Shown: piece by piece, positions 16,531-24,865 of the stretch | Numbering within the stretch: position 1 is the stretch's first letter | Layout of the letters: each line of letters starts with the position of its first letter | Assembly: GCA_003385635.1 (NCBI GenBank) | Contig: QQUY01000001.1 | Coordinates: forward strand, 558,001 to 622,000 | Direction: 5' to 3' | DNA: 64,000 nt | Source: Acidobacteriota bacterium | Lineage (GTDB): Bacteria; Acidobacteriota; Blastocatellia; Pyrinomonadales; Pyrinomonadaceae | Notes under the pieces: model-generated | What the model saw: the letters and a program-made list of their open reading frames with translations, nothing else | Databases searched by the model: none | Told to the model about the DNA's origin: nothing | Made by a program: the position numbers and the translations under genes

Positions 16531-17049
16531 CTAGAGCAGCGTATCTACTCTTTTCGAAACCAGCGCTGAAGTATCGGTTTTTCCGAAAGGGTCGCTGCCG
16601 CTGATCGGTTCCCCCGAAGGCTTGCCCTGCTTGTCCAGCACTATGAACGCAGGCAGCTGATCGATGTTGTACCGAGATACCGATTTCTCCCCATCCGTGT
16701 CCCTCAGAATACTCACCGAGAGCTTGTTTCTACTGCTGAACTTCTTGAGCTCATCGTCAGATGCATAGTTTCGGGCCTTAGCAGTAGATGAATCAGTTGC
16801 GATGAAGTAAAAGACGACGTCGTCCCGACCGGAGTACTTGCGTGCAAGTTTGTTGACGGTTGCCGCCTGATCGTCCGATATCGGAAGCCAGCTCGCGCCG
16901 ATCGCCATCACAACCACTTTGCCTCTCTGGGCTTCAACATCGATGCGGTCACCGTCGAGCGATGTGAACATCATGTTCTGCGCCGAAGCCGTCGCCGCCG
17001 CAAACGCGATAAAAGCGAGGGACAGGAAAATACTTGTAAGTTTCTTCAT
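16531..17049 (-). CDS. Thioredoxin-fold (TlpA/AhpC-like) exported protein lacking the CxxC
   Basis: The start at 17049 has GAGGAG eight bases upstream and gives a clear signal peptide (MKKLTSIFLSLAFIAFAAATASAQ). The remaining 148 residues follow a redoxin plan: LDGDRIDVEAQRGKVVVMAIG, then ASWLPISDDQAATVNKLARKY, VVFYFIATD, KLSVSILRDTDG and QLPAFIVLDKQGKP, with the cis-proline in QLPA. The active-site position reads W54-L-P-I-S58, where TlpA-type proteins have W-C-x-x-C. Redox chemistry by the usual route is therefore excluded. It could be a binding or chaperone variant. It follows panC by 55 bases on the same strand but has its own ribosome site. Confidence 0.8.
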   Translation of the reverse strand: MKKLTSIFLSLAFIAFAAATASAQNMMFTSLDGDRIDVEAQRGKVVVMAIGASWLPISDDQAATVNKLARKYSGRDDVVFYFIATDSSTAKARNYASDDELKKFSSRNKLSVSILRDTDGEKSVSRYNIDQLPAFIVLDKQGKPSGEPISGSDPFGKTDTSALVSKRVDTLL

Positions 17050-17104
17050 AACAAATCTCCTCGTTTCCGGCGCTATGATGCGTTCGATCCGGTATTTACT
17101 GCAT

Positions 17105-17959
17105 TCACTCTTCTTCATTCAAGACGATGTTGTCGATCAAGCGAATATCTCCGAACCTCACGGCGACCGCCAGAAGTGCAGGTTCTTTGCCAATCTTCTC
17201 TATCGGGTCCAGTGATTCCTTGTTTACGAGAGCAATATAATCGATCGATCCTGAGGGCTCAGTCTCGATGACTTCCCGAACCTTGTCAGTGATATTCCCG
17301 GCGCTCCTCTCTCCATCCATCGCCATCTCGTTCGCCGCAGACAAGGCCCGAAAAATAACGGCAGCCGACTTCCGGTCCGCTGCTGAAAGTCGTTCGTTGC
17401 GGGACGAGCGCGCCAGTCCGGAATCTTCTCTTACTATCGGAAGCACAATTATCTCGGTATCGAACCGCAGGTCCCGTACCAGGCGCCTGATGACGGCCAC
17501 CTGCTGAGCATCTTTCTGCCCAAAAAATGCAAAATCGGGTCGGATGGTATTAAACAGGATCGTAACGATCGTGGCGACGCCCCGGAAGTGCCCCGGACGC
17601 GACGAACCCTCCAGTTTATCTGCAATATCGTCCACGGTAACGAATGTCGAATACTCGTCACCGTAAACCTCGGATGAATCCGGAGCATAAATGTAATCTA
17701 CATCAAATGGCGAAAGGATCTCGGCATCGGCAGTCAGATCGCGTGGATACGCCTCGAAATCGGTCCCCTCATTGAACTGTGTGGGGTTCACGAATATCGA
17801 AACGATCACCTCGTCCGTCATCTGTCGTGCTTTCTGAATAAGGCTGAGGTGCCCCTCGTGAAGGGCGCCCATCGTCGGCACGAATCCGAGAACGCGATTC
17901 TCGCGCCTCAGTTTCTTCGCAACCGAGGCCATTTTCTGCTGGCGGGTGATGATTTCCAT
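17105..17959 (-). CDS. panC: Pantothenate synthetase
   Basis: The enzyme joins pantoate and beta-alanine using ATP, the last step of vitamin B5 synthesis. Family signatures are FVPTMGALHEGHLSLI (HxGH nucleotide motif), VSIFVNPTQFNEGTDFEAYPR, FFGQKDAQQVAVIRR and SSRNERLS. The length of 284 is normal. It lies 27 bases downstream of panB and three genes after folK, forming a compact vitamin-biosynthesis unit. Confidence 0.96.
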   Translation of the reverse strand: MEIITRQQKMASVAKKLRRENRVLGFVPTMGALHEGHLSLIQKARQMTDEVIVSIFVNPTQFNEGTDFEAYPRDLTADAEILSPFDVDYIYAPDSSEVYGDEYSTFVTVDDIADKLEGSSRPGHFRGVATIVTILFNTIRPDFAFFGQKDAQQVAVIRRLVRDLRFDTEIIVLPIVREDSGLARSSRNERLSAADRKSAAVIFRALSAANEMAMDGERSAGNITDKVREVIETEPSGSIDYIALVNKESLDPIEKIGKEPALLAVAVRFGDIRLIDNIVLNEEE

Positions 17960-17986
17960 AGGCGCGTCGCGCTGCTGGGACTCTGT

Positions 17987-18847
17987 TTAGTCGGGAAGCT
18001 TTTCGAGTTCAACCGCTGAGGGCAGTCCGTAGGATTCCTTATCGCTTGGGTAGCGGCCTTCGCGAACGTCAGTCATCCATTCGGTAACCGCGTCCGACAT
18101 TATGCTTCTAAGATCCGCATATTGGCGTACAAACCTCGGAAGGCGGCCAAAAGTAAGGCCCAGTAGATCGTGAAGCACAAGGACCTGAATGTCGCACTCA
18201 CTCCCGGCGCCAATTCCTACTGTCGGAATAGATAGCTCGTGAGTAATGATGGCAGCGATCTCGCGGGGCACAAGCTCGAGTACGATCGCGAAGGCGCCTG
18301 CGTCTTCGAGCAGCTTCGCATCTTCGATCAGCCTTTGCGCCGCTTCTGTCGTTTTGCCTTGAACGCTGTATCCGCCAAGCTTGTGGACCGACTGAGGTGT
18401 AAGCCCGATATGCGCCATCACTGGGATCTCTTCGTCTACGAGGCGGTTCACAAGGTCGACACGATTTCTTCCGCCTTCTAGCTTCACAGCTTCCGCTCCG
18501 CCATCCTTCATCAGTCTCAGAGCGTTCCGCACTGTCTCGTCCGCGTTGATATGGAAGCTGCCGTACGGCATGTCAGACACGATCAATGCGCGGTTCGCTC
18601 CGCGTTTTACTGCCTTCGTCGCCGACAAGATCTCTTCCAGCGTCACGGGGATCGTGTTTCCGTATCCGTGGATCACGTTGCCGATGCTGTCACCGACAAG
18701 GATTATCTCGACGCCGGCCTCATCGACGATACGGGCCGTAGGGTAGTTGTAGGCGGTGAGACAAACCAACTTCTCACCGTTCCTTTTAGCCTTCTGAAGC
18801 GCCGGAACGTAGACCTTCTCCGGCTGATCTGGTTTTAGATATGCCAT
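17987..18847 (-). CDS. panB: 3-methyl-2-oxobutanoate hydroxymethyltransferase
   Basis: The enzyme transfers a hydroxymethyl group from methylene-tetrahydrofolate to ketoisovalerate, giving ketopantoate. Signatures are LVCLTAYNYPTARIVDEAGVEIILVGDSIGN (metal-binding D in GDS), GANRALIVSDMPYGSFH, VKLEGGR, MAHIGLTPQSVHKLGGY, and ELVPREIAAIITHELSIPTVGIGAGSECDIQVLVLHDLLGL. The length of 286 is typical. Its need for a folate cofactor fits well with folK 61 bases upstream. Confidence 0.96.
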   Translation of the reverse strand: MAYLKPDQPEKVYVPALQKAKRNGEKLVCLTAYNYPTARIVDEAGVEIILVGDSIGNVIHGYGNTIPVTLEEILSATKAVKRGANRALIVSDMPYGSFHINADETVRNALRLMKDGGAEAVKLEGGRNRVDLVNRLVDEEIPVMAHIGLTPQSVHKLGGYSVQGKTTEAAQRLIEDAKLLEDAGAFAIVLELVPREIAAIITHELSIPTVGIGAGSECDIQVLVLHDLLGLTFGRLPRFVRQYADLRSIMSDAVTEWMTDVREGRYPSDKESYGLPSAVELEKLPD

Positions 18848-18908
18848 CGGTAGTTAGAATCCCGTGATTATATCCGTGAACGCCGTTTTAAGTCTAGATT
18901 GGATAACT

Positions 18909-19490
18909 TTAGCTTTTCGAAGAGGAAGTGCTGCGAGAAATAGCTCGATCGTCCGTGGAGTGGATCGCCTCGTGTTGCCGGATCTCATCGTTCGGATTCC
19001 AACGGCTTACACTTGAAAGATCGTCCACCTCGCTCAGGATCGTCTCGATGGATTTGTTTTCCACAGGGTGGATCAGGTGCGGCGAGAGCTCGGCCATCGG
19101 CACAAGGACAAATTTCCTTCGATGGACGCTCTTGTGCGGAACTTTCAGAAAATCGTTATCGATGATGACATCGCCGTAGAACAGAAGGTCAAGATCCGCG
19201 GTTCTCGGTGCCTGGAGAAACTTGTGACGCCTTCCGAGCAAATACTCGACACGGATCATCCTTGCCATCATCTGCGAGGGTGTGATGTTTCCGGTCCGGA
19301 CTTCAGCCACCATATTCAAGTAATGACCGTGTTCCGTCACTCCCACGGGTTCCGTTTCATAGATCGCGGAGAGTCTTGTTACGACAAGTCCTGACTCCAT
19401 CAGGCCCCTGACGCCTAGCAATAAATTGCCGGCCCGATCGCCCAGATTGGATCCAAGCCCTATGTAAGCAATGGTGCTGTCATTGTCCAC
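18909..19490 (-). CDS. folK: 2-amino-4-hydroxy-6-hydroxymethyldihydropteridine pyrophosphokinase
   Basis: FolK transfers pyrophosphate from ATP to the pterin in folate synthesis. Motifs are IAYIGLGSNLGDR at the N-terminus, YETEPVG, RMIRVEYLLGR, APRTADLDLLFYGD (Mg-binding D-x-D) and VPHKSVHRRKFVLVPMAE. The likely start is GTG at 19490, preceded by AAAAGGAC; the nearby ATG is out of frame. The C-terminus carries an unusual Ser/Arg-rich tail of about 25 residues beyond the catalytic domain. It leads the folK-panB-panC unit. Confidence 0.93.
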   Translation of the reverse strand: MDNDSTIAYIGLGSNLGDRAGNLLLGVRGLMESGLVVTRLSAIYETEPVGVTEHGHYLNMVAEVRTGNITPSQMMARMIRVEYLLGRRHKFLQAPRTADLDLLFYGDVIIDNDFLKVPHKSVHRRKFVLVPMAELSPHLIHPVENKSIETILSEVDDLSSVSRWNPNDEIRQHEAIHSTDDRAISRSTSSSKS

Positions 19491-19800
19491 TAGTTTGTCC
19501 TTTTGTTCTTTAGAAAGTACAAAAAGCCGTAGAAATCCCGTTTTATAACGGGTTATAGGTCAACGGCGGTGGTTTGAAGCCGGTGTCCACACGGGAACGA
19601 TACCGCAGGTAAGTTGACAAAAACAAACGCGAACGGTGTTGAAACGAACAGAGAATCTTCGCCGGCGGTCTCTTGTGTTGCCTTCTTTTACATTTTCGCC
19701 GGCGTCTGATTCAATGTAAGCAGCCTCGAATCCAGAGAACGCTTTCCCAAAGCGGTCCGGGCGGTAAGGGCGCCGTCATTAGAAAACAGCCCTTTTTGAA
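19491..19800. other. Divergent promoter region between folK and the AlbA_2 gene
   Basis: No gene is seen in these 310 bases. The region must hold the promoters of both neighbours. The only clear structure is the dyad at 19537-19552. Confidence 0.45.
19537..19552. promoter_or_regulatory. Perfect dyad upstream of folK
   Basis: CCCGTT-TTAT-AACGGG is a perfect 6-base inverted repeat about 47 bases before the folK start. It is a possible operator site; the binding protein is unknown. Confidence 0.35.
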
Positions 19801-21096
19801 ATGGCCCGGAAGAAATTTCGCAACAGCCAGCGCCACATCTCAACCGCTGACCGGTCTTACCAGGAATATCTCCTCGATCAATCTGCCGCGTTGTCGAACC
19901 GCACGGAACTTCTGCGCCTGATCCGTGGCGGTGAAGACACGTACCTGGAACTGAAACTAAAGCTCTCGAATCCTGACAGGATAGCTCAGGAGATTGTGGC
20001 ACTCGCAAATACGGGTGGCGGAACTATGGTTTTCGGGGTGTCCGACCAGCTCAGGATCGAAGGTGTACGAAACCCTGAGGCGGTTCAGGAGGAACTGGGA
20101 AGGTTGTGCCGAAAGGAGATCTATCCTGCGATACTGCCTCTGATAGACATCGTTGCGTTCGACAATGGACGAAGGATCGTTGCCCTGGAGGTATCCGGTA
20201 AGGACAAGCCCTACCGGACGCGTGAAGGGAAGTTCTATGTCAGGGTCGGTTCAGAAAAGCTGGAGGCCGACAGAGAGGTGCTGTCCAGCCTGCTCAACGA
20301 AGCGAGACCGCTTCGATATGAGAACATCCCGCTGCCGGAGTTTAGTGCCGAGGACTTTGACGATTCTCTCATTTGGAGCTTTGCGCAGGAGTTCGAAGTC
20401 AACGGCTCAAAAGGCGATCAGTACAACACCGAAAGGTTTCTTAAAAAAGATCTATTGCTGGCGATCGGGGTCGGCGACAGCTTTGTTCCAACCGTTGCGG
20501 GCGTGATGCTGTTTGCAAAAAACAGCGCAATCGAGTCAAAGTTCGGGGCTTCGTCGCTTACGCTTCGGCGAACCAGTGGGAAAGATTCGAAACGCCAGAC
20601 CGTTGAAGAGGAATCGTTGAAAGGGAATCTGATAACACTTCATGAAGCTGCAATGAAGTTCATTGCAAGATACTGCGATCTGGACAAACACAAGTCTTCG
20701 AGAAGCGCTTCAGAGAATGGCTCGCCGGTCGAAGGCCGATCCCGCTATCACATCTATTCGGTGGTTGAAGCCGTTTCTAATGTACTCATTCACCGGGACA
20801 TGGCTCTTGCCGACCTTCCTTCCGAGATAAACGTTTGCGACGATCACATCGAGTTCGTCAATCCCAGAAGAACCGCCGGATTTGCGCCTCCTGCGTCGAA
20901 GGCGGTGAGGCTCGGCATCACCCAGAGGATCAATCCTCAGATCGCATCTGTATTCCTGAGAAGGGAGTACGGAGTGAAACTGCCGCAGGGCGGACTTCCG
21001 ATGATCCTGAAGCAGTCGTGGCTTTTCTCCGGCAAGAAAGTCGATCTGCAGACAAGTAACGACTTGTTCAGGCTGAAGATCTACGGGGCCAGGTAG
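19801..21096 (+). CDS. AlbA_2 (Schlafen-type) domain protein
   Basis: The 431-residue protein has an AlbA_2 fold (PF04326, about residues 45-165). It contains EDTYLELKLKLSNPDRIAQEIVALANTGGG-like sequence followed by MVFGVSD and ALEVSGKDKPYRTREGKFYVRVGS. A C-terminal half resembles the ATPase/HTH region of RecG-like transcriptional regulators (YSVVEAVSNVLIHRDMA, EFVNPRRTAGF). The E-x-K and NTGGG-x-x-x-F-G-V blocks are diagnostic. Bacterial members are usually called putative transcriptional regulators or are found in defence contexts; the actual role is unknown. It is monocistronic, with no strong ribosome site before the ATG at 19801. Confidence 0.82.
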   Translation: MARKKFRNSQRHISTADRSYQEYLLDQSAALSNRTELLRLIRGGEDTYLELKLKLSNPDRIAQEIVALANTGGGTMVFGVSDQLRIEGVRNPEAVQEELGRLCRKEIYPAILPLIDIVAFDNGRRIVALEVSGKDKPYRTREGKFYVRVGSEKLEADREVLSSLLNEARPLRYENIPLPEFSAEDFDDSLIWSFAQEFEVNGSKGDQYNTERFLKKDLLLAIGVGDSFVPTVAGVMLFAKNSAIESKFGASSLTLRRTSGKDSKRQTVEEESLKGNLITLHEAAMKFIARYCDLDKHKSSRSASENGSPVEGRSRYHIYSVVEAVSNVLIHRDMALADLPSEINVCDDHIEFVNPRRTAGFAPPASKAVRLGITQRINPQIASVFLRREYGVKLPQGGLPMILKQSWLFSGKKVDLQTSNDLFRLKIYGAR

Positions 21097-21145
21097 TTCC
21101 TGAAATCGCTTTTCGGTTACCGTTTGCAAAGGATAGTTTTCGGAT

Positions 21146-21287
21146 CCATCAGTTGCCCCTCGCTTTAGCGGGGGGATCGGATTGGGATTCTTTAAACTTC
21201 GGCCGGCTTTAGCCGGCCATTTTCGGGGCTGAAGCCCCCTTTCGGGTATCTGAAACAAGTGTCCCCCCCGTTAAAACGGGGGGCAAC
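21146..21287. repeat. Cluster of palindromic repeats, including two family R3 copies
   Basis: In order: an R3 copy (ATCAGTTGCCCC followed by TCGC-TTTA-GCGGGG), GGCCGGCT-TT-AGCCGGCC (21201-21218), GGGGCT-GA-AGCCCC (21225-21238), and a second R3 copy in the opposite orientation (CCCCCCGTT-AA-AACGGGGGG followed by GCAAC, 21264-21287). The cluster lies between convergent genes. Confidence 0.85.
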
Positions 21288-21358
21288 CGATTTCTTTCCG
21301 ACAAATAGGAAGGGCCGCCATTTCTGACAGCCCCCAATTCTCAATTATCAATCTCCAA

Positions 21359-22609
21359 TTATTTATCGTCTTCGTCCTTCTCTTTAGTAACAAAGTAAGG
21401 GCGATGTTGAACGACGAAGCCTTTCTCGTCGAACTTCCCGTCTCCGTTAACGTCGACCTTAACCTCAAGATCGTACTTCTTGCCCGGCGGGCGGGACTCT
21501 TCGAGGTCGTAGGCAAGGCTGTATTGATGCCTCATTAGAGCATTGATGTCGTTAAGGATCGTCGGCAGTTCACCCGGGAAGGTCATCTCGTAATGCCGGC
21601 CCCCGGATTCCTTTGCAAACGTGTTCATTGCATTTCTCGCCTGAAGGAACGTGAGTCTTCCGGGCATTCCCGTGATGCTGTCCGTCGCCGGAAGCCTGTG
21701 CTCATACATCTTGTAGAAGAGGTTTCCCGTGCTGATTATGTAGATCGGGATCCCGGCCGCCTGTATGACTTTTCGGGCGTCCTTGTAGTTGATCCGGCTG
21801 AATGTATCGATCCCCGAGGCAACGAGAATGATCGCTCTTCGAGGCGCATTTACATCGACCATTCCCCCGTACTCGATCTTTCGTTCCTCCGAATTCTCGA
21901 GCACGACCGCATCTCCCTTTCCGCCTACGAGCGCAAACTTGACCGCGTCGAATAGATTATTTTCTCTGAATGCGGGCCGGTTCCTAAGCAGGAGACTGAC
22001 GACAGCCTGAAGCCTATTCGGATCGTTCGTAAAATCGGTGATCGGCGTTGGCCTCATGTCAAAGGCGATGACCGAGGCATAATCGTTCGGAGGCTGGATA
22101 AATCTGGACAGAAAGTACGCCACAGGCCTGATCACCTCGTGGTGTCCGTACTCCTGCCCGCTGCTTCCGTAATACCCAAAGACCTCGCTCCATTTGCTGT
22201 ACTCAACGACGAGAGAAACTGTGATCGGAGCTTCGGGTTCGGCAAAGTTCGTTATTTCCTGTTTCTTACCGTCCTCGAAGATCGCAAAATTCTCGCGCTT
22301 GAGCCCGGTAACGATCTGTCCGGACTTCTTGTTGTAAACGACCGCCTCTACGTTTACGAATTCCGTCTTGATCTCAAGAATGTCATCGTCCTCTACAGCA
22401 TTCTTCGCTTCTTCTGCAAGCCTCCGTTCCTCGGCGCGTTTCCGGATCTCCTCCTCGGTCAAGCCGGTAGGCCTTTGGTTCTTTTTTTCGTTTGTCGTTT
22501 TCGGACGCTGCGGCCTTGACTGCGAATACACTGCCGCGGCGAGAGTGAGAAGAACGAAAACGGAGAGCGCCGAAACTGCCATCCGGCGAAGCGTAGTTGT
22601 TCGTTTCAT
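21359..22609 (-). CDS. Exported VWFA-related protein of the acidobacterial type
   Basis: I take the ATG at 22609 (signal peptide MKRTTTLRRMAVSALSVFVLLTLAAAVYSQ). An upstream TTG start would add an unlikely leader. After a charged linker the protein enters the acidobacterial VWFA-related domain: EIKTEFVNVEAVVYNKKSGQIVTGL, then ENFAIFEDGKKQEITNFA and ASVIAFDMRPTPITDFTND. ILVASGIDTFSRINYKDA and IPIYIISTGN follow, and it closes with YSLAYDL and a DVNGDGKFD stretch. The metal-site position reads VEYSKW rather than D-x-S-x-S, so the MIDAS looks incomplete. The adhesion or scaffold role is inferred. Confidence 0.85.
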   Translation of the reverse strand: MKRTTTLRRMAVSALSVFVLLTLAAAVYSQSRPQRPKTTNEKKNQRPTGLTEEEIRKRAEERRLAEEAKNAVEDDDILEIKTEFVNVEAVVYNKKSGQIVTGLKRENFAIFEDGKKQEITNFAEPEAPITVSLVVEYSKWSEVFGYYGSSGQEYGHHEVIRPVAYFLSRFIQPPNDYASVIAFDMRPTPITDFTNDPNRLQAVVSLLLRNRPAFRENNLFDAVKFALVGGKGDAVVLENSEERKIEYGGMVDVNAPRRAIILVASGIDTFSRINYKDARKVIQAAGIPIYIISTGNLFYKMYEHRLPATDSITGMPGRLTFLQARNAMNTFAKESGGRHYEMTFPGELPTILNDINALMRHQYSLAYDLEESRPPGKKYDLEVKVDVNGDGKFDEKGFVVQHRPYFVTKEKDEDDK

Positions 22610-22701
22610 AATTCTGAACCCGCTGAATGCTAAAAAAGCTTTGATACTGATTGTGTTACCTCGGTTGGATTTTATCAAGTATTTTGGGGGCTTTGGCGCA
22701 C

Positions 22702-22734
22702 AAAAATGCCCGGCTGGAGGAAACCTGCCGGGCA
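22702..22734 (-). terminator. Terminator of the lectin-domain gene
   Basis: TGCCCGGC (22707-22714) and GCCGGGCA (22727-22734) form a perfect 8-base stem. On the minus strand the stem is followed by TTTTTG, 30 bases after the stop at 22764. Confidence 0.88.
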
Positions 22735-22763
22735 GTTCTTAGCTGAGGGGGCCTGGAATCAGA

Positions 22764-23747
22764 TCAATTGCTTCCGGCCTCGATCTCGACGATAACGTCA
22801 AACGAGCCTGAATTGTCGCTGATGTTTCCTTCATTGATGCCAAGGAACAGCGCGCCATCGCGCTCGGCTGTAAACTCTCTGTTCTCGCCAATGAAGATGA
22901 AATCGTTGTTGTCGTCCCCAATCACGGCAATAAGACTTCCGGTCGGCCTGTCTTTCAGAAGCTTGTTGGCGTCAGGGAGTGTGGCGATACCCCGTGGGCC
23001 TGACGTGCGGCCGTTGCCAAGCGAGATCCTTCCGTTGCTGATGATCCTGATCTTCTGGCCCTTCTTCACAACCCATCCGGCATTTGTCCAGCCGTTGGCC
23101 GTGTCGTCAGCCAGGACCTCAACCTTGATCTGTACCGGCTGAGGCCTTGTTGGATCGGTCACGGGCGCGTCGTTTTCGGGAACGTCGTTCGTCATCGTCG
23201 GAACATCGTCCGAATCATCGATCACTATCGGATCATCGTCGTCGACCACTATCGGATCGTCATCGTCAGTGTTGTCGATCAGTATCGGAGGCCCGGAACC
23301 GTCGTTCCCGGCATTCGGGTCGATAGCGACCGCGTTCGGATCAACGTCGTCGTCTGAATCAGCCGTCGGAAAAGTGTCGGCAGGAGGATCGTCCCTTCTC
23401 GCCGAGCCGATCGTGATGATCGTCTCGTTGCCGTTTGTAGTCTCCGTCCAGGGCCGGCCGCCTTCACTGCCGCCGGAACTGGAGCCGACCGTGGGCATCG
23501 AGGTCGTTTGAAAATCTTCACTGTCGAAAACGATCGATTCGATCTCGTCCGCGAAGAAGGTCATCTCTCTTTGTCTTTCACCGAGACCAATGATCATCAC
23601 GAACTTCCCGTTGTTAAAGCTGATGATCTTGCCTTTCAGGATGCTCCCGTCCTTCAACCGGACGGTGTCGGCAAAAGCAAGTGCGGCAAGGCCGATGATG
23701 AGAACTGCAATGGATAGGGTCTTAAGGATAGTGCGTGCTGACAACAT
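22764..23747 (-). CDS. Exported protein with a C-terminal LecA (PA-IL)-like domain
   Basis: The start at 23747 follows GGAGG and yields a signal peptide (MLSARTILKTLSIAVLIIGLAALAFA). The N-terminal domain (about 27-75) begins DTVRLKDGSILKGKIISFNNGKF, a small beta fold common in acidobacterial exported proteins. A linker of about 90 residues is rich in Asp, Pro and Ile/Val (DDDDPIVVDDDDPIVIDD). The last 120 residues match the PA-IL sugar-binding beta-sandwich: VEVLADDTANGWTNAGWVVKKGQ, GRISLGNG, GPRGIATLPDANKLLKDRPTGSLIAVIGD, and LFLGINEGNISDNSGSFDVIVEI with the Ca-site DN. Galactose-like binding is inferred. Confidence 0.8.
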   Translation of the reverse strand: MLSARTILKTLSIAVLIIGLAALAFADTVRLKDGSILKGKIISFNNGKFVMIIGLGERQREMTFFADEIESIVFDSEDFQTTSMPTVGSSSGGSEGGRPWTETTNGNETIITIGSARRDDPPADTFPTADSDDDVDPNAVAIDPNAGNDGSGPPILIDNTDDDDPIVVDDDDPIVIDDSDDVPTMTNDVPENDAPVTDPTRPQPVQIKVEVLADDTANGWTNAGWVVKKGQKIRIISNGRISLGNGRTSGPRGIATLPDANKLLKDRPTGSLIAVIGDDNNDFIFIGENREFTAERDGALFLGINEGNISDNSGSFDVIVEIEAGSN

Positions 23748-24097
23748 ATTTCCTCCGATGGAAACGATTGTTGGGAGATCTGGGAATAAGAGGACGAATC
23801 GTCCAAAACTAGCGGGTCTAAGTCTGAGTCCGTCTGACCTGCAATAGGCAGCAGGCTGATTTCTTGCAAATTGCGATGACGGCAAAAGCAAAAAGATTAT
23901 ACACAAATCCAAGGTGCTTGTTAACAAGGTTCTCCGCGGTTGGATATGTTGCGACTTGGATCACGGTCATTCGGGACTGCCTCTCCTGCTTCTTCCTTTA
24001 TTGAGATAGAATGATAAAAGGACGTCTAGTTAGGTATCTGTTCGAGATCAGAACAGGACCCCTAAACTCACTTTCCCGTTTCTACAGTTTTATTCGT

Positions 24098-24454
24098 ATG
24101 AGCAATTTCGCCGACCACGACGCATATATCTTAGCGGCACCGGAGCAGTTCCGGCCGCTGTTGACTAAACTTCGCGCTCAACTTGCGAAAGCCCTCCCTG
24201 ACGTGGAGGAGGTTATCGCCTACAACATGCCCGGGTTCGGGTTGGGAGAGTCGATCATCGCGGGCTACGCTGCTTTCAGCAAGCAATGTGGGCTTTACGT
24301 GAGCAGAGGGGCCATCAGTGCACATGCCGATGAGATTGCCGCCGCCGGGCTCAAGGCTACCAAGACCGGGGTCACGTTTTCTCCCCGCAAGCCCATCCCG
24401 GATAAATTGGTTGAGAAACTGGCTCTCGCGTCGCGAAAAGAGCTTGGACTATGA
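24098..24454 (+). CDS. DUF1801 (YdhG-like) domain protein
   Basis: From the ATG at 24098 the protein has 118 residues. It begins MSNFADHDAYILAAPEQFRPLLTKLRAQL and continues ALPDVEEVIAYNMPGF, the DUF1801 core (L-R-x-x-I/L...P-x-x-E-E-x-I-x-Y-x-M-P-x-F). AGYAAFSKQCGLYVSRGAI follows, and the tail contains KTGVTFSPRKPIPDKLVEKL. The family includes YdhG and the frataxin-like Fra of Bacillus; its role is unsettled. An upstream ATG at 24011 is in frame but has no ribosome site or domain content. Confidence 0.78.
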   Translation: MSNFADHDAYILAAPEQFRPLLTKLRAQLAKALPDVEEVIAYNMPGFGLGESIIAGYAAFSKQCGLYVSRGAISAHADEIAAAGLKATKTGVTFSPRKPIPDKLVEKLALASRKELGL

Positions 24455-24865
24455 ACGGGGAAGTTCGGCAAGTTTGGGATCGCGGCGTATCGGGCGTTGG
24501 CGACAAACAGGGCGGTTTTCTTTCGCAGCGTCGTTTGCGACACCGGGAGACTTCCAGCCCTTGTGCCGCGGGAACATCCTGATACATTTTTTGGACTTCG
24601 GAAGATATCGTCGCGTTATATGGCTTAGAAGACAACTACAGGAAAATCTCGGTGAATACCCGCGACAGGTCGTTTACAACATTTGGGGCGATCCCCGAGA
24701 ACAACACACAGCGACTCTCGGACCTTGGAATCAGCAGAAGCGAATTCTCAGTTCAACGGTTCCTGCACCTTTCACCACGACCCGAACACTCTTGCGAAAG
24801 AAATTGCTGGCGAATTCTATTGGCCAGTTCGAATTCGACTGGTCGCTTCCAGCATCAGATGATCG
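24455..24865. other. Gene-free stretch of 411 bases
   Basis: Frames crossing it lack a ribosome site and recognisable motifs, and none continues a neighbouring domain. It could be decayed coding sequence, but I see no identifiable remnant. Confidence 0.45.

Noticed and set aside
19801-21096. Complete defence island around the AlbA_2 gene
   Set aside because: Neighbours are folate/pantothenate synthesis and a VWFA protein; no nuclease, methylase or toxin partner is visible.
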